DNA of 64,000 nt from Bifidobacterium pseudocatenulatum DSM 20438 = JCM 1200 = LMG 10505 (GCF_001025215.1 NZ_AP012330.1:1-64000); one strand, 5' to 3'. Positions 1-11,055 are shown, counted from the first letter of the stretch. Numbers and translations: made by a program. Notes: generated from the letters alone by a model not told the origin.

Positions 1-1476
1 GTGGCCGACACGACAACTGACCCTCTCGAGCAGGCTCGGGGAGTCTGGTCCGACGCGCTGGCGTTGTTGCACCAGAATCCGGCGCTGTCCATCCGAGATA
101 AAAGCTGGCTGGAAAACGTTTTTCCCGAAGGCATGTGGGGTCCTACCATTGTCTTATGCGTGCCAAGCGCGGCCGCACAGCAGACGTTGCAGAACGAATT
201 GAACCAGCCCCTGCTGGAAGCCTTGCGGGAAGCCGCCGAACAGGATATTTTCCCCGCATTCAAGATTGTGGAAAAGAAGGAACCGGCCCAACCTGCCGTC
301 GAGGAATACCCCCACTTCTCCCCCGCGCCACATGCGGAGGAAACCACGCAGGGGCAGCTGCCGATTCCGGTTGTCATGCCGCCGGAGCGCCACAACAACT
401 TCCAACGCGGCCAAAACAGGCCTTTGCTGGATCCTAAGACCCATTTGAATAAGAACGCCACGTTCGACACCTTCGTTCCTGGCGATTCCAATCGTTTCGC
501 ACGTACCGTCGCGTTGGCCGTCGCGGAAGGTTCCGGTCACGATTTCAACCCGCTTTGTATTTACGGCGGATCAGGATTGGGTAAAACCCACTTGCTGAAC
601 GCCATCGGCAATTACGCACTGGTCAAGGATCCCACGCTGAAAGTCCGTTATGTGACCAGTGAGGAATTCACCAACGAATTCATCGAAGCGTTGGGTGACA
701 CCAACCAGAATTCCGGTCAAATCAAGGAATTCAACCGTCGCTACCGCGAAGTCGACGTGCTGCTCATCGACGATATTCAATTTCTGAGCGGCAAGGACGC
801 GACGCTTGAACAGTTCTTCCATACATTCAATACCCTGCATCAGGCGAACAAGCGCATTGTGATCGCATCCGATGTGCCTCCGAAGGATCTGCAGGGATTC
901 AACGAACGTTTGATCTCCCGTTTCGAATCCGGCCTGACCGTTGACGTCAAGCCGCCGGATCTGGAGACGCGCATCGCCATTCTGCGCATGATCGCCCACG
1001 GCACCAACGTTCAGGACGATGTGCTCAACCTCATCGCGGAGCGGTTCACCGAGAATATTCGCGAGCTGGAAGGCGCGCTGAACCGCGTGACCGCCATGGC
1101 ATCGCTGAGCGGCCAGCCGGTGACCCGCGCGTTGGCGGAACAGACGTTGCAGGACTTTTTCTCGACCGATGTGGAGATCAAGCCCACCGACATCATCACC
1201 CAGGTGGCCAAGTACTTCTACATTACGTTCGATGACATTGTCGGACGTTCACGTACGAAGAAGATCGCGCTGGCGCGTCAGATCGCCATGTATTTGGTGC
1301 GTGAGCTCACCAGCATGAGCCTGAACGACATCGGCCAGGTGTTTGGCGGCAAGGACCACACCACGGTGATGCATGCATACACCCGCATCAGCGACGAGAT
1401 GCAGGAAAAGCAGGAGATCTACAACTACGTGACGGAACTGACCCTGCAGCTCAAGCAGCGTTCCGGCGAAAAATAA
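1..1476 (+). CDS. dnaA: Chromosomal replication initiator protein DnaA
   Basis: DnaA binds 9-bp DnaA boxes, forms an ATP-dependent filament at oriC and opens the origin. The 491-residue protein has the full family layout: an N-terminal interaction domain (about 1-110), a variable Pro-rich linker, an AAA+ core with Walker A GGSGLGKT at 189-196 (Lys195) and Walker B LLIDD at 254-258, and a C-terminal box-binding helix-turn-helix with the signature [10 protein letters not shown] near residue 450. The start is GTG at base 1, so the window was evidently cut at the conventional chromosome start and no upstream ribosome site can be judged. The oriC box cluster and dnaN follow, the usual actinobacterial arrangement. 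Nothing is truncated or unusual. Confidence 0.98.
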   Translation: MADTTTDPLEQARGVWSDALALLHQNPALSIRDKSWLENVFPEGMWGPTIVLCVPSAAAQQTLQNELNQPLLEALREAAEQDIFPAFKIVEKKEPAQPAVEEYPHFSPAPHAEETTQGQLPIPVVMPPERHNNFQRGQNRPLLDPKTHLNKNATFDTFVPGDSNRFARTVALAVAEGSGHDFNPLCIYGGSGLGKTHLLNAIGNYALVKDPTLKVRYVTSEEFTNEFIEALGDTNQNSGQIKEFNRRYREVDVLLIDDIQFLSGKDATLEQFFHTFNTLHQANKRIVIASDVPPKDLQGFNERLISRFESGLTVDVKPPDLETRIAILRMIAHGTNVQDDVLNLIAERFTENIRELEGALNRVTAMASLSGQPVTRALAEQTLQDFFSTDVEIKPTDIITQVAKYFYITFDDIVGRSRTKKIALARQIAMYLVRELTSMSLNDIGQVFGGKDHTTVMHAYTRISDEMQEKQEIYNYVTELTLQLKQRSGEK

Positions 1477-2037
1477 CGTTTTCTATGCGACTTTGCGCGT
1501 TTGCATGTGTTTTCGTGCGTCTCAAAAAAACGATTTTAGGCGTTTTCTGCCTTTCTCAGGCGATTTTCACAAGCCAAGTATGAGTATCAGTAAATTCTTT
1601 ATCAGCTGTTTTACCGACCATCCTGACACGCCGGCCTGTGGAAGATTTTTATTGAAGTTATCCACATGGTTATACACAAATCAATGATTTCTCGGTGGAA
1701 AACCCGTTGGAAACGCCAGAATCGCCGGTGGATGAATTGTGGACTATCCACATGGTTTTGTGGATAACTTTTTCAAAGCGACGAGGCTGTGGATAACCCG
1801 ATGATTTGTCCACACTTCGTCCAAAAGTTATCCACAAGCAATGAGATGTTGCGAGCCATTGCAAAACGTGGGGTCTGAGCACTTACCCACATTATCCACA
1901 GGCCTTATTATGACGAATGTAGGTTGTTATAAGAAATTCATCATCGTCGTCATAAGTGGGGAATTCCCCACGCTTCGTCAAACGCCGACAGTCTCGCTAG
2001 AATGACTTATGGACCGAACGAAACGAGGAAACTAGCC
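1477..2037. other. oriC: Replication origin oriC (dnaA-dnaN intergenic region)
   Basis: This 561-bp gap has no convincing gene and holds a dense DnaA-box cluster. Exact TTATCCACA boxes lie at 1658-1666, 1828-1836 and 1892-1900 on the plus strand and at 1759-1767 and 1788-1796 on the minus strand. TTATACACA at 1670-1678 also fits the consensus TTWTNCACA. One-mismatch boxes are at 1744-1752, 1806-1814 and 1883-1891. A more AT-rich stretch (about 1903-1960) after the last boxes is the likely unwinding element. A TAGAAT hexamer at 1998-2003 may be the -10 element of dnaN. Position, box number and flanking genes make oriC the natural reading; the exact unwinding site is inferred. Confidence 0.93.
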
Positions 2038-3162
2038 ATGAAAGTTGAAGTCAATTCCCAAGCGCTGGCAGACGCAGTAGCCTGGACCACTCGCGTGATC
2101 GACGCTCGTCCTGCATCCCCCATTTTGGCAGGCATTCGCTTGGAGGCCATCGACGGCACCCTCCAGCTTTCCGCCTTCAATTACGCCATTTCCGCACGCC
2201 ACCATATCGAAGCAGGCGTTGATGAAAGCGGATCCATTCTGGTGCTCGGCAAGCTGCTGGCAGATATCACCAAGTCGCTTCCCGCCGCGAAAACCTACCT
2301 GTCCACTGACGGATCCACACTGACCATCACGTCGGGCAAGTCCACCTTCACCATGCAGCTCATGCCGGATAACGAATATCCGGATCTGCCGGTGGTTCCC
2401 GCCAAACTGGGGCAGGTGGACGCCCAAACCTTCGCACAGGCCGTCGCCCAGGCGTCCGTCGCCGTTTCCCGCGAGGAGAACCGTCCGGTACTGACCGGCA
2501 TTCGTGTGCAGTTCCAAGGCAACAAGGTGATCATGAGCTCCACCGACCGATTCCGCTTGTCGCGTTCGAGCTTCACCTGGACGCCGGAAAACCCGGACAT
2601 CAACACCACCGCACTCGTGCGCGGCGCACTGTTGCGCGATGTGGCCCGTTCCTTGGACGAGCATCAAAACATCGTCGTGGATTTCGATCCGGAGAATCCG
2701 TCGCTGCTGGGCTTTGAGAACGCCGGACGCGTATCCACCTCGCAGCTGATCGACGGCGAATTCCCCGCGGTGGACCGCCTGTACGCTGACGAATACCCGA
2801 TTCATGCGGTCATCAACAAGCAGGATCTCATCAGCGCCATCAAGCGCGTGTCCCTCGTGGCCGAACGCAACGCTCCGATCCGCATGGCCTTCACCAGCCA
2901 GGAACTCACGCTGACCGCAGGCTCGGTGGATGAAGCCCAAGCCAAGGAGATCCTCGACATCGACATGGATGGCGAAGACATCACCGTGGCCTTCAATCCC
3001 GCCTACCTGATCGAAGGCCTGAGCGCCATCAGCGAGCCGTTCGTACGCATGAAGATGACCACCGCGGTCAAGCCGGTGGAATTCAACGGCCAGCAGGAAT
3101 CGAATTCCGAAGAATCCATGGACTACCGCTACCTGCTCGTGCCGATGCGCTTCAACAGCTGA
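2038..3162 (+). CDS. dnaN: DNA polymerase III beta sliding clamp
   Basis: The beta clamp encircles DNA and tethers polymerase III and many repair partners. The 374-residue product is of normal clamp length, shows the three-fold repeated clamp fold by family resemblance, and ends in the typical Y-LLVPMR tail. The frame is open 12 codons further upstream, but ATG 2038 is preceded by GAGGAAA at 6-base spacing and gives the canonical MKVEVNS start, so I chose it. A possible -10 box (TAGAAT, 1998-2003) lies 34 bases upstream. It is followed by a hairpin and then recF on the same strand. Confidence 0.97.
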   Translation: MKVEVNSQALADAVAWTTRVIDARPASPILAGIRLEAIDGTLQLSAFNYAISARHHIEAGVDESGSILVLGKLLADITKSLPAAKTYLSTDGSTLTITSGKSTFTMQLMPDNEYPDLPVVPAKLGQVDAQTFAQAVAQASVAVSREENRPVLTGIRVQFQGNKVIMSSTDRFRLSRSSFTWTPENPDINTTALVRGALLRDVARSLDEHQNIVVDFDPENPSLLGFENAGRVSTSQLIDGEFPAVDRLYADEYPIHAVINKQDLISAIKRVSLVAERNAPIRMAFTSQELTLTAGSVDEAQAKEILDIDMDGEDITVAFNPAYLIEGLSAISEPFVRMKMTTAVKPVEFNGQQESNSEESMDYRYLLVPMRFNS

Positions 3163-3206
3163 ACTAAGCTGACCTACACGAAAACGCGGATACATCGCAA
3201 AAAATA

Positions 3207-3240
3207 GGGCTGAACATGGCTGTTATTGCCAGTTCAGCCC
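3207..3240 (+). terminator. Hairpin between dnaN and recF
   Basis: GGGCTGAAC (3207-3215) pairs with GTTCAGCCC (3232-3240), and an inner TGGC/GCCA (3217-3220, 3228-3231) extends the stem around a seven-base loop. No strong T run follows (ATTTGCAT), so it may be only a partial terminator or an mRNA-processing hairpin that sets dnaN/recF ratios. Confidence 0.5.
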
Positions 3241-3300
3241 ATTTGCATGATTAATTGCGATTATTTACGTAAGAAATTCGCACTATCTCAAGGATCTTGC

Positions 3301-4560
3301 ATGTATATTTCCCGACTGGCACTCGACCACTACCGATCGTGGGAACATTGCGTGCTCGATTTCAAACCGGGAATCAACATTCTGCAAGGTGCCAACGGAC
3401 TCGGCAAAACCAATATCGTGGAAGCCATCGAAGTGCTTTCCACAGGATCCAGCCATCGCGCGTCATCATCACTGCCATTAATCGAAAAAGGGTGCACGTC
3501 GGCCACCATCCGAGCCAACGTGGAAGACGGTGAAACGCAGCACACCTACGAGGCGACCATCGTGGCACGGGGTGCTAACCGAGCGCGCATTGACGGCGGA
3601 AAATCTCAATATATGAGGGATCTCATCGGGCGCACGCCCTCCGTCTCCTTTACCCCCGAAGATCAACGTCTGGTAGCAGGGGATCCCGCAACCCGACGCA
3701 ACTTCATCAACCAGGCCGCGTCTCTGCTGCTCCCCCACTATGCGCAGACCCTGCAACAGTTCACGCACGTGGCGAAACAGCGCACGGCACTGCTCAAACA
3801 ACTCGGCGACGGCACGAATCTCGACCCGCAATACGGCCAGCAGGCGGTCTTAAGCGGGCTGGAAATCTGGACGGGGCAATTCATCGACCTCGGCATGCAG
3901 CTGACGCGGGACCGCAACAACGTGATCTCACGCTTGGAAGAGCCTTTTGCGCGGATCTACGCGTCTTTGGCGGGAGATGACGAACGGGCGGCGCTCGCCT
4001 ACGAGCCGTCCTTCGACGAAGTGATGCTGTTCGACGATCCGGCCGCGGAGATCAGCCGCCATTTCCAACGCATCTACCCCGGCGAAGTGGCGCGTGGGCA
4101 GAATCTGATCGGTCCGCATCGCGACGACCTGACTTTGCTGCTCAACGATATGAACGCACGCGAATTCGCGTCCAACGGTGAGATGTGGACCATGGCTTTG
4201 GCGTTGAAAATGGCGCTATATGAGGCGGTTTCCGCACATTTTGAAAGCAAGCCAATCGTGATTCTCGATGATGTGTTCGCACAGCTTGACGAGGCCCGTC
4301 GTGGGCAGATCCTCGATTTTGCGATGCGGCAGGACCAGGTGCTGATCACCGTCGCCGCGGCAAGCGATATTCCGCGCATGGATGCTGGGCGCTTTCACGC
4401 GGACGCGCATGTGATCGACGTGGCCGCGTTGCGCAGGCAATCGCAAGATGGACAGCATGACGATTTGACGGCGATGATGGCGCAACTTGTCGCGGGACGG
4501 GAATCTGCAACGCAATCGTCTGCAGCGCAACAGTCGGTGAATCGACAGGAGCAGCGCTGA
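3301..4560 (+). CDS. recF: DNA replication and repair protein RecF
   Basis: RecF is an SMC/ABC-type ATPase that helps load RecA at single-strand gaps. The 419-residue product has the expected MYISRLALDHYRSW start, Walker A GANGLGKT near residue 32, the family signature around QGANGLGKTN, and late Walker B and D-loop motifs (ILDDVFAQLDEARR) near residue 320-335. The open frame begins at 3226, but ATG 3301 has AAGGA at a good spacing and matches the family N-terminus. The stop codon overlaps the next gene by one base (TGATG), so recF and the DUF721 gene are probably translationally coupled. The C-terminal 45 residues are Gln/Ala-rich and look variable. Confidence 0.96.
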   Translation: MYISRLALDHYRSWEHCVLDFKPGINILQGANGLGKTNIVEAIEVLSTGSSHRASSSLPLIEKGCTSATIRANVEDGETQHTYEATIVARGANRARIDGGKSQYMRDLIGRTPSVSFTPEDQRLVAGDPATRRNFINQAASLLLPHYAQTLQQFTHVAKQRTALLKQLGDGTNLDPQYGQQAVLSGLEIWTGQFIDLGMQLTRDRNNVISRLEEPFARIYASLAGDDERAALAYEPSFDEVMLFDDPAAEISRHFQRIYPGEVARGQNLIGPHRDDLTLLLNDMNAREFASNGEMWTMALALKMALYEAVSAHFESKPIVILDDVFAQLDEARRGQILDFAMRQDQVLITVAAASDIPRMDAGRFHADAHVIDVAALRRQSQDGQHDDLTAMMAQLVAGRESATQSSAAQQSVNRQEQR

Positions 4561-5045
4561 TGCCGAATCCTCCAATCTGCGAAACATTGCATCTCGACCA
4601 ACGCAAGTTGCCCGCCGAAGTATTCGAACGTATCAGCCGACGTGCCGGCCGATATAAGGAACGTGAGGAACGTGCGCGGCAGGCGTGGGAGAATTTCGGC
4701 AAACCCGGACGCGACCCGCAGACGGTCGGCAATATTTTCAACGTGATCGCAACGCAAGGTTCTTGGACGCCGCATCTGAAAATCGCGCAGATGCAGAATC
4801 ATTGGGATCAGGTGGTCGGCGTCGAAAACGCGCGCCACTCCTACCCCGTCGACCTGCGCGACGGCATTCTGACGATCCGATGCGACAGCCCCGCATGGAC
4901 CACCACCTTGACGTACATGATTCCGCTGCTGACCGACACCATTCGCCGTAGGCTCGAGGGGCTGACCATCAACGAGGTGCGCGTCACCGGCCCGCAACAA
5001 CAGGGATTCAGCCGAGGACGAATGACACGAAGGCCGCGATATTAG
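4560..5045 (+). CDS. DUF721 (DciA-family) protein
   Basis: The 161-residue protein carries the DUF721 domain in its C-terminal half (about 60-150: V-W-QVVG, H-YPV-L-DG-L-I-CDSPAW, L-TDTIRRRL--L-I-EVRVTGP). This family sits between recF and gyrB across Actinobacteria. Members related to DciA are implicated in loading the replicative helicase in bacteria without DnaC/DnaI; that role is known for the family and only inferred here. The start ATG shares one base with the recF stop. The basic C-terminus (RGRMTRRPRY) fits nucleic-acid contact. The gap after it (5046-5338) holds no gene and presumably contains the gyrB promoter. Confidence 0.9.
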   Translation: MPNPPICETLHLDQRKLPAEVFERISRRAGRYKEREERARQAWENFGKPGRDPQTVGNIFNVIATQGSWTPHLKIAQMQNHWDQVVGVENARHSYPVDLRDGILTIRCDSPAWTTTLTYMIPLLTDTIRRRLEGLTINEVRVTGPQQQGFSRGRMTRRPRY

Positions 5046-5338
5046 CGCGACACCACGTGCTATCAGACGTTCGTTGAAGGCGCTTCGTCGAAGAATTCCC
5101 CCTGCGACGCTTCCAAGCGGGCCGTTCGCAACGGTCGAATGTTGTTTTCCGAAAGCGAAAAAACAGGGGTAAACGGCTGGATTTCAAGGATAAATGCCTC
5201 TGGCGCTCTGTCCCCCTCCATGAGTAGAATATCAAGCAGTGTATGTAAACGCCTAGAAGGGGCCTTTATTTGCGTTCTAGGTGGTATCACCTGCGTGAAT
5301 GACCCTCATTGGCGGGAAAAATGCAGGAAGGAATCTCT

Positions 5339-7438
5339 GTGGCAGACCTTGATGCGGATTCGCTGAACGAATCAGCTGAAAACACGCAGGAAGATCAGAT
5401 CCAGAACGATCAGCTCGAAGATGCGCAGCTCGATGACACCTTGGCTCCGGAGCATTACGACGCTTCCGATCTGAGGGTTCTGGAAGGCCTTGAGGCGGTG
5501 CGAATCCGCCCGGGCATGTACATCGGCTCCACCGGCCCCCGAGGCTTGCACCACCTGGTGTACGAGATCGTCGACAACTCCGTCGATGAGGCGCTGGCAG
5601 GCTACGCTTCGCACATCGAAGTGACGATTCTGCCGGACGGCGGCGTGCGCGTGGTGGATGACGGCCGAGGCATTCCGGTCGACGAAGTGCCGGGCGAAGG
5701 CGTTTCCGGCGTGGAAACCGTGATGACCAAGCTGCATGCCGGCGGCAAGTTCGGTGGCGGCGGCTATGCGGTTTCCGGCGGTCTGCACGGCGTGGGCATC
5801 TCCGTGGTGAACGCGCTGTCGACCCGCGTCAACATCGAAGTGCGCCGACAGGGCTTCCACTGGACCCAGACCTACATCGACCAGAAGCCGACCGCACGTC
5901 TTGCCAAGGGCGAGCCGATGGGCGAAGACGAGTCCACCGGCACTTCCGTGACCTTCTGGGCAGACGGCGCGATCTTCGAAACCACCACCTACGATTTCGA
6001 GACCCTGCGCAACCGCTTCCAGCAGATGGCGTTCCTCAACAAGGGGCTGAAACTGTCCCTGACCGATTTGCGCGAACCGGATCAGGCCGGAGACGAAGTC
6101 GCGGGCGAAAGCGACGACAATGCCGAACCGAAGCATCAGACGGTCACCTACCAATACAACGACGGCATCAAGGATTATGTCGATTACTTGGTGAAGTCCC
6201 GCAAGGCAACCCCCGTCGAACCGGACGTGATCGATTTCGAAGCGGAAGACCTGAAAATCGGCATTTCCGCGGAAATCGCCATGCAATGGACCACCGCATA
6301 CTCCGAAGCGGTGCACACCTTCGCCAACACCATCTCCACCACCGAAGGCGGTACCCACGAAGAAGGCTTCCGCGCCGCGCTGACCTCGCTGGTCAACCGT
6401 TACGCCCGCGAGAAGAACATCCTCAAGGACAAGGATGAGAACCTCTCCGGCGACGACGTGCGCGAAGGCCTGACCGCAGTGGTGTCGGTGAAACTCACCA
6501 CCCCGCAGTTCGAAGGCCAGACCAAGACCAAGCTCGGCAATTCCGAAGCGAAAACCTTCGTACAGCGTGTGATGACCGACAAGCTCGGCGACTGGTTCGA
6601 TTCGCATCCTAGCGAGGCCAAGAACATCATCCAGAAGGCCATTGAAGCCTCCCGTGCGCGTCTTGCAGCCAAGAAGGCACGTGAGAATACCCGCCGTAAG
6701 TCAATCTTCGAATCTGCGGGCATGCCAGACAAACTGAAGGATTGCCAGTCCAACAATCCTGAAGAATGCGAACTGTTCATCGTGGAGGGCGACTCCGCAG
6801 GCGGCTCCGCAATTCAGGGACGCAACCCGATCACGCAGGCCATCCTGCCGTTGCGAGGCAAAATCCTTAACACCGAGCGTGCAAGCCTCGACCGCATGAT
6901 GAAGTCCGAAACCATCGAATCGCTGATCACCGCGGTCGGCGGCGGCTATGGCGAGGATTTCGACCTGAACAAAGTCCGCTACCACAAGGTCATCATCATG
7001 GCCGATGCCGATGTGGATGGCGCGCATATCGCAACCCTGAATCTGACGCTGTTCTTCCGCTACATGCGCCCGATGATCACCGCTGGTTACGTGTATGTGG
7101 CCATGCCGCCGCTGTACCGACTCAAGTGGACCAAAGGCGCGCACGACTTCGTGTACACCGACGCCGAACGCGACCGCGTGCTCGCCGAAGGCAAGTCCGC
7201 CGGCCGTCAGCTGCCGAAGGGCGAAGGCATCCAGCGTTACAAGGGTCTGGGTGAAATGAGCTACCAGGAACTGTGGGAAACCACCATGGATCCTGACCAC
7301 CGCATTCTGAAGCAGGTGCAGATCGAAGACGCGGCCGCAGCCGACGAAACCTTCTCCATGCTCATGGGAGACGAAGTCGAACCTCGCCGTCTGTTCATCC
7401 AGCGCAACGCCCGCAACGTCAGCTGGATCGACGCGTAG
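5339..7438 (+). CDS. gyrB: DNA gyrase subunit B
   Basis: GyrB is the ATPase subunit of the type II topoisomerase that introduces negative supercoils. The 699-residue product shows the GHKL ATPase domain (EIVDNSVDEALAGY, DDGRGIPVD, GGLHGVGISVVNALS), the transducer domain, the TOPRIM motif EGDSAGGSA and metal-binding IMADADVDGAH, and a C-terminal GyrA-contact segment ending QRNARNVSWIDA. The start is uncertain. I chose GTG 5339 because AGGAAGGA lies six bases upstream; ATG 5321 and TTG 5309 are in frame but lack such a site. gyrA follows after 53 bases, so the two are likely co-transcribed. Confidence 0.96.
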   Translation: MADLDADSLNESAENTQEDQIQNDQLEDAQLDDTLAPEHYDASDLRVLEGLEAVRIRPGMYIGSTGPRGLHHLVYEIVDNSVDEALAGYASHIEVTILPDGGVRVVDDGRGIPVDEVPGEGVSGVETVMTKLHAGGKFGGGGYAVSGGLHGVGISVVNALSTRVNIEVRRQGFHWTQTYIDQKPTARLAKGEPMGEDESTGTSVTFWADGAIFETTTYDFETLRNRFQQMAFLNKGLKLSLTDLREPDQAGDEVAGESDDNAEPKHQTVTYQYNDGIKDYVDYLVKSRKATPVEPDVIDFEAEDLKIGISAEIAMQWTTAYSEAVHTFANTISTTEGGTHEEGFRAALTSLVNRYAREKNILKDKDENLSGDDVREGLTAVVSVKLTTPQFEGQTKTKLGNSEAKTFVQRVMTDKLGDWFDSHPSEAKNIIQKAIEASRARLAAKKARENTRRKSIFESAGMPDKLKDCQSNNPEECELFIVEGDSAGGSAIQGRNPITQAILPLRGKILNTERASLDRMMKSETIESLITAVGGGYGEDFDLNKVRYHKVIIMADADVDGAHIATLNLTLFFRYMRPMITAGYVYVAMPPLYRLKWTKGAHDFVYTDAERDRVLAEGKSAGRQLPKGEGIQRYKGLGEMSYQELWETTMDPDHRILKQVQIEDAAAADETFSMLMGDEVEPRRLFIQRNARNVSWIDA

Positions 7439-7491
7439 GGATTTCAAGGACTTCAGGCAAGGTTTCATAAGGATTTAGAAGGACTTAGAAG

Positions 7492-10206
7492 TTGGCAGAC
7501 GAAAACAACAGCAACGAAGACGGCCAGTTCGTGCCTGACGGCTCCATGGAGCCGTTGAGCCCGCAGGAGGCCGACAACACCGATTACGGCCTGATGGTGG
7601 GCGAACGCATCCAGAAGAAGGATCTGCAGCAGGAAATGCGCGATTCCTACCTGGCGTACGCCATGTCCGTGATCGTGGACCGTGCGCTCCCGGACGTGCG
7701 CGACGGCATGAAGCCGGTGCATCGCCGTGTGATCTACGCGATGTACGACGGCGGCTACCGCCCCGACCGCGGCTACTCCAAGTGCGCCCGCGTGGTCGGC
7801 GAAGTGATGGGTAAGTACCATCCGCACGGCGATTCCGCGATCTACGACACGTTGGTGCGTATGGCACAGTCGTGGTCTATGCGCTACACGCTGGTCGACG
7901 GCCAGGGCAACTTCGGCTCCCCCGGCGACGATCCGGCCGCGGCAATGCGTTACACCGAATGCCGTATGGCTCCGCTCGCCATGGAAATGGTTCGCGACAT
8001 CGACAAAGACACCGTCGATTTCCTGCCGAACTACGATGGCAAGACACAGGAGCCGACCGTGCTTCCGGCACGATTCCCGAACCTGTTGTGCAACGGTTCG
8101 TCCGGTATCGCCGTCGGTATGGCCACCAACATTCCTCCGCACAACATGCGCGAGGTGGCCGAAGGCGTGCATTGGGCGCTCGACCACCCGGACGCAAGCC
8201 GCGAAGAGCTGCTCGAAAACCTGATCCGCATCATCAAGGGACCGGACTTCCCTACTGGCGCAACGATTCTCGGACATAAGGGCATCGAACAGGCCTACCG
8301 TACCGGCCGTGGTCTGATCACCATGCGCGCGGTGGTGAACACCGAAGAGATCAAGGGTCGCATGTGCCTCGTGATCACCGAGCTGCCGTACCAGGTGAAC
8401 CCTGACCGACTGGTCGTCTCCATCCGCGAAGCGGTGCGCGACGGCAAGATCCAGGGCATCGCCGACATGCGCGACGAAACCTCCGGTCGTACCGGTCAGC
8501 GTCTCGTGCTCGTGCTCAAGCGCGACGCCGTGCCGAAGGTCGTGCTCAACAACCTGTACAAGCACTCCCAGCTGCAGCAGACCTTCGGCGCCAACATGCT
8601 GGCGCTGGTCGACGGTGTGCCGCGCACGCTGTCTTTGGATGCCTTCATCCGCCATTGGGTGGGCCACCAGCTGGAAGTCATCGCACGCCGTACCGCATAC
8701 CTCAAGCGTGAGGCGGAGGAACGCGACCACATTCTGCAGGGCTATCTGAAGGCCCTCGACATGATCGACGAGGTCATCGCGCTCATTCGTGCTTCCGAAT
8801 CCGCGGAAACCGCGCGCACGGGCCTTATGGACCTGCTGGACGTGGATGAAGTGCAGGCCGACGCCATTCTGGCCATGCAGCTGCGCCGACTGGCCGCATT
8901 GGAACGTCAGAAGATCCTCGACGAGCACAACGAACTGATGCGTCGCATCGCCGACTACAACGACATTCTCGCCAAGCCAGAGCGCCAGCGCAAGATCGTG
9001 GGCGACGAGCTTGACGAAATCGTGTCCAAGTATGGCGACGAACGTCGAACCAAGATCCTGCCGTACTCCGGCGAAATGAACGTCGAAGATCTGATCGCGG
9101 AAGAAAACGTGGTCGTAACCGTTACACACTCCGGTTTCATCAAGCGTACCAAGGCCGACGAATACCGTGCGCAGCATCGCGGCGGCAAGGGCATCAAGGG
9201 CGCCAAGCTGCGCGAGGACGACGTGGTGGACCACTTCTTCCTCACCAGCACGCACAACTGGCTGCTGTTCTTCACCAACAAGGGACGCGTGTACCGCCTG
9301 AAGGCGTACGAGCTGCCGGAGGGATCGCGCGATTCCAAGGGACAGCATGTGGCCAACCTGCTGCAGTTCGGGCCGGACGAGACGATCCAGACCGTGCTGT
9401 CGATTCCGAACTACGAAGTGGCCAAGTATCTGGTGCTCGCCACCCGTTCCGGCAAGGTCAAGAAGACCGCGCTCGCCGAATACGATTCCCCGCGTCAGGG
9501 CGGCCTGATCGCAGTGCGCCTTATGACCGGCGAGAACGGCGAGAACGCCGACGAGCTGATCGGTGCCGCACTGTGCAACGCCGAGGATGACATCATTCTT
9601 GTGTCGAAGCTGGGCATGAGCCTGAAGTTCCAGGCCAACGACGAGCAGCTGCGCCCGATGGGCCGTCAGACCGCAGGCGTGCAGGGCATGAAGTTCCGCG
9701 AAGGCGACGAGCTGCTGGCCATGGACGTGGTCTGGGGCGATTCCGACAAGGATCTGTTCGTGGTCACCAACGAGGGCTTCGCCAAGCGCACCGCCATCAG
9801 CGAATACCGTTTGCAAGGCCGTAACGGCTTTGGCGTCAAGGCCGTGCAGCTCGCCGAAGGCCGTGGCTCCCTCGTGGGCGCGGTGATCGTTGAGGAAGAT
9901 GACCAGATCATGGCCATCATGAAGTCCGGCAAGGTCATCCGTTCCAACGTCGACGAGGTCAAGCGCACCGGCCGCACCACCCAAGGTGTGACGTTCGCCA
10001 AGCCGGACAAGAACGACGAGATCATCTCCATCGCACGCAACGAGGAGAAGGATGACGAATCCGCGGAATCTGGCGAATCTGTGGAAAAAACGGAATCCGC
10101 GGAACATGGGACGAACGCAACCGTGAACGAGGGTGCTTCGGCATCGTCTGAAGCCGCTACTGAAGCCAACGCTGGCAACGGCGATGGCGAGAATGTAGAG
10201 GCATGA
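7492..10206 (+). CDS. gyrA: DNA gyrase subunit A
   Basis: GyrA cuts and reseals DNA through a catalytic tyrosine. The 904-residue product has Tyr154 in AMRYTECRM as the DNA-linking residue and a quinolone-determining region with Ser115 and Asp119 (HGDSAIYD), the same residues as the E. coli wild type at 83 and 87. The C-terminal beta-pinwheel includes the GyrA-box-like QGRNGFGVK. The last 70 residues are an acidic, Ala/Glu-rich tail. The start is TTG 7492, preceded by two purine-rich GGA motifs; no better start gives the MADENN N-terminus. The DUF3566 gene follows 75 bases downstream. Confidence 0.96.
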   Translation: MADENNSNEDGQFVPDGSMEPLSPQEADNTDYGLMVGERIQKKDLQQEMRDSYLAYAMSVIVDRALPDVRDGMKPVHRRVIYAMYDGGYRPDRGYSKCARVVGEVMGKYHPHGDSAIYDTLVRMAQSWSMRYTLVDGQGNFGSPGDDPAAAMRYTECRMAPLAMEMVRDIDKDTVDFLPNYDGKTQEPTVLPARFPNLLCNGSSGIAVGMATNIPPHNMREVAEGVHWALDHPDASREELLENLIRIIKGPDFPTGATILGHKGIEQAYRTGRGLITMRAVVNTEEIKGRMCLVITELPYQVNPDRLVVSIREAVRDGKIQGIADMRDETSGRTGQRLVLVLKRDAVPKVVLNNLYKHSQLQQTFGANMLALVDGVPRTLSLDAFIRHWVGHQLEVIARRTAYLKREAEERDHILQGYLKALDMIDEVIALIRASESAETARTGLMDLLDVDEVQADAILAMQLRRLAALERQKILDEHNELMRRIADYNDILAKPERQRKIVGDELDEIVSKYGDERRTKILPYSGEMNVEDLIAEENVVVTVTHSGFIKRTKADEYRAQHRGGKGIKGAKLREDDVVDHFFLTSTHNWLLFFTNKGRVYRLKAYELPEGSRDSKGQHVANLLQFGPDETIQTVLSIPNYEVAKYLVLATRSGKVKKTALAEYDSPRQGGLIAVRLMTGENGENADELIGAALCNAEDDIILVSKLGMSLKFQANDEQLRPMGRQTAGVQGMKFREGDELLAMDVVWGDSDKDLFVVTNEGFAKRTAISEYRLQGRNGFGVKAVQLAEGRGSLVGAVIVEEDDQIMAIMKSGKVIRSNVDEVKRTGRTTQGVTFAKPDKNDEIISIARNEEKDDESAESGESVEKTESAEHGTNATVNEGASASSEAATEANAGNGDGENVEA

Positions 10207-10281
10207 AGACAAGACAGGCAATCGTCTGCGAAAACTGGTAGCCTCAGCTAAGAACTGGGCACAATCTTGCAAGGAGCAACG

Positions 10282-10818
10282 ATGAGCGAGAACATCGAAG
10301 GACAGCAAATGCCGGAGGTTGGGCAGGCACCGCGCGTGGCACGTTCCGCTTCCAGCCAGCCGCTGATTGGTGCGGATCAGGTTCAGGCGCACGAGGGTGC
10401 CTCCTCCGCTTCCGGCGGTGTGAAGGTCCGTGAGAAGCGTCGCGGCGGCGCTCCGCGTGCACGCCGTATGAGCCTGTCTCTGACGCGTATCGATGCATGG
10501 TCGGCCGCCAAGGTGGCGTTCATGCTTTCCATCGCGGGAGGCATCATTCAGATTGTCGCGGTGGCTTTGCTGTGGGGCATGCTGAACGTGGTCGGCGTGT
10601 TCGACCAAGTTACGCAGATTGTGTCTTCCACTGGCTTGGACGCTGGCGGATTCGACCTGACCAACGTGTTCTCGTTGGGCACTGTGCTGAGCGCCGTCAC
10701 CATCTTCTCCATTGTGGAAGTGGTGCTGATCACCGTGCTCGTGGTGATTTTCACGCTGCTGTACAACGTGGTGAGCACCCTCGTCGGTGGCATCCACGTC
10801 ACGCTTGGAGATGATTAA
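10282..10818 (+). CDS. DUF3566 membrane protein
   Basis: A 178-residue protein with a soluble, low-complexity N-terminal half (about 1-60) and a DUF3566 domain holding two hydrophobic segments (about 73-100 and 130-165). It begins with an RRMSLSLTRIDAWSAAKVAFMLSIAGGI-type stretch typical of the family. DUF3566 proteins are a conserved downstream neighbour of gyrA in Actinobacteria; no biochemical function is established. ATG 10282 has AAGGAG at 10271-10276 and is preferred over an upstream TTG at 10267. Together with gyrB and gyrA it probably forms one operon that ends at the strong hairpin at 10934. Confidence 0.9.
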   Translation: MSENIEGQQMPEVGQAPRVARSASSQPLIGADQVQAHEGASSASGGVKVREKRRGGAPRARRMSLSLTRIDAWSAAKVAFMLSIAGGIIQIVAVALLWGMLNVVGVFDQVTQIVSSTGLDAGGFDLTNVFSLGTVLSAVTIFSIVEVVLITVLVVIFTLLYNVVSTLVGGIHVTLGDD

Positions 10819-10918
10819 TAGCGCAGTGCGCTATTAATGGCAGCGAGCGGCGATAGCGTCCGCGAGCGTCGCATGCAATGCTGAAATAGCGCAGTGCGCC
10901 GTCAGTAGCGGCGATAGC
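10819..10918. repeat. Short duplicated motifs after the gyrase operon
   Basis: GCGCAGTGCGC, nearly palindromic, occurs at 10821-10831 and 10889-10899, and AGCGGCGATAGC occurs at 10846-10857 and 10907-10918. The stretch looks like an imperfect duplication of about 60-68 bp between the DUF3566 stop and its terminator. No coding content is seen. Confidence 0.55.
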
Positions 10919-10933
10919 AAACTCAAACGCAAC

Positions 10934-10977
10934 AAGACGGTCTGTGTCGTGATTCCCATCACGACACAGACCGTCTT
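10934..10977 (+). terminator. Strong terminator hairpin after DUF3566
   Basis: A perfect 20-bp stem (10934-10953 pairing with 10958-10977) with a four-base loop, followed by CGTATTTTCT. It ends the gyrB-gyrA-DUF3566 unit. Confidence 0.85.
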
Positions 10978-11055
10978 CGTATTTTCTAGACCAGTCTGTC
11001 TCTTACCGTACGCCAAACCCTATCTGCCTCTCCCCTGCCTGCAATCTGCCCATAT

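Noticed and set aside
7465..10797. 1,110-codon open frame on the minus strand
   Set aside because: It is the antisense shadow of gyrA and DUF3566, a result of high-GC codon use; the His/Val-rich composition is not protein-like.
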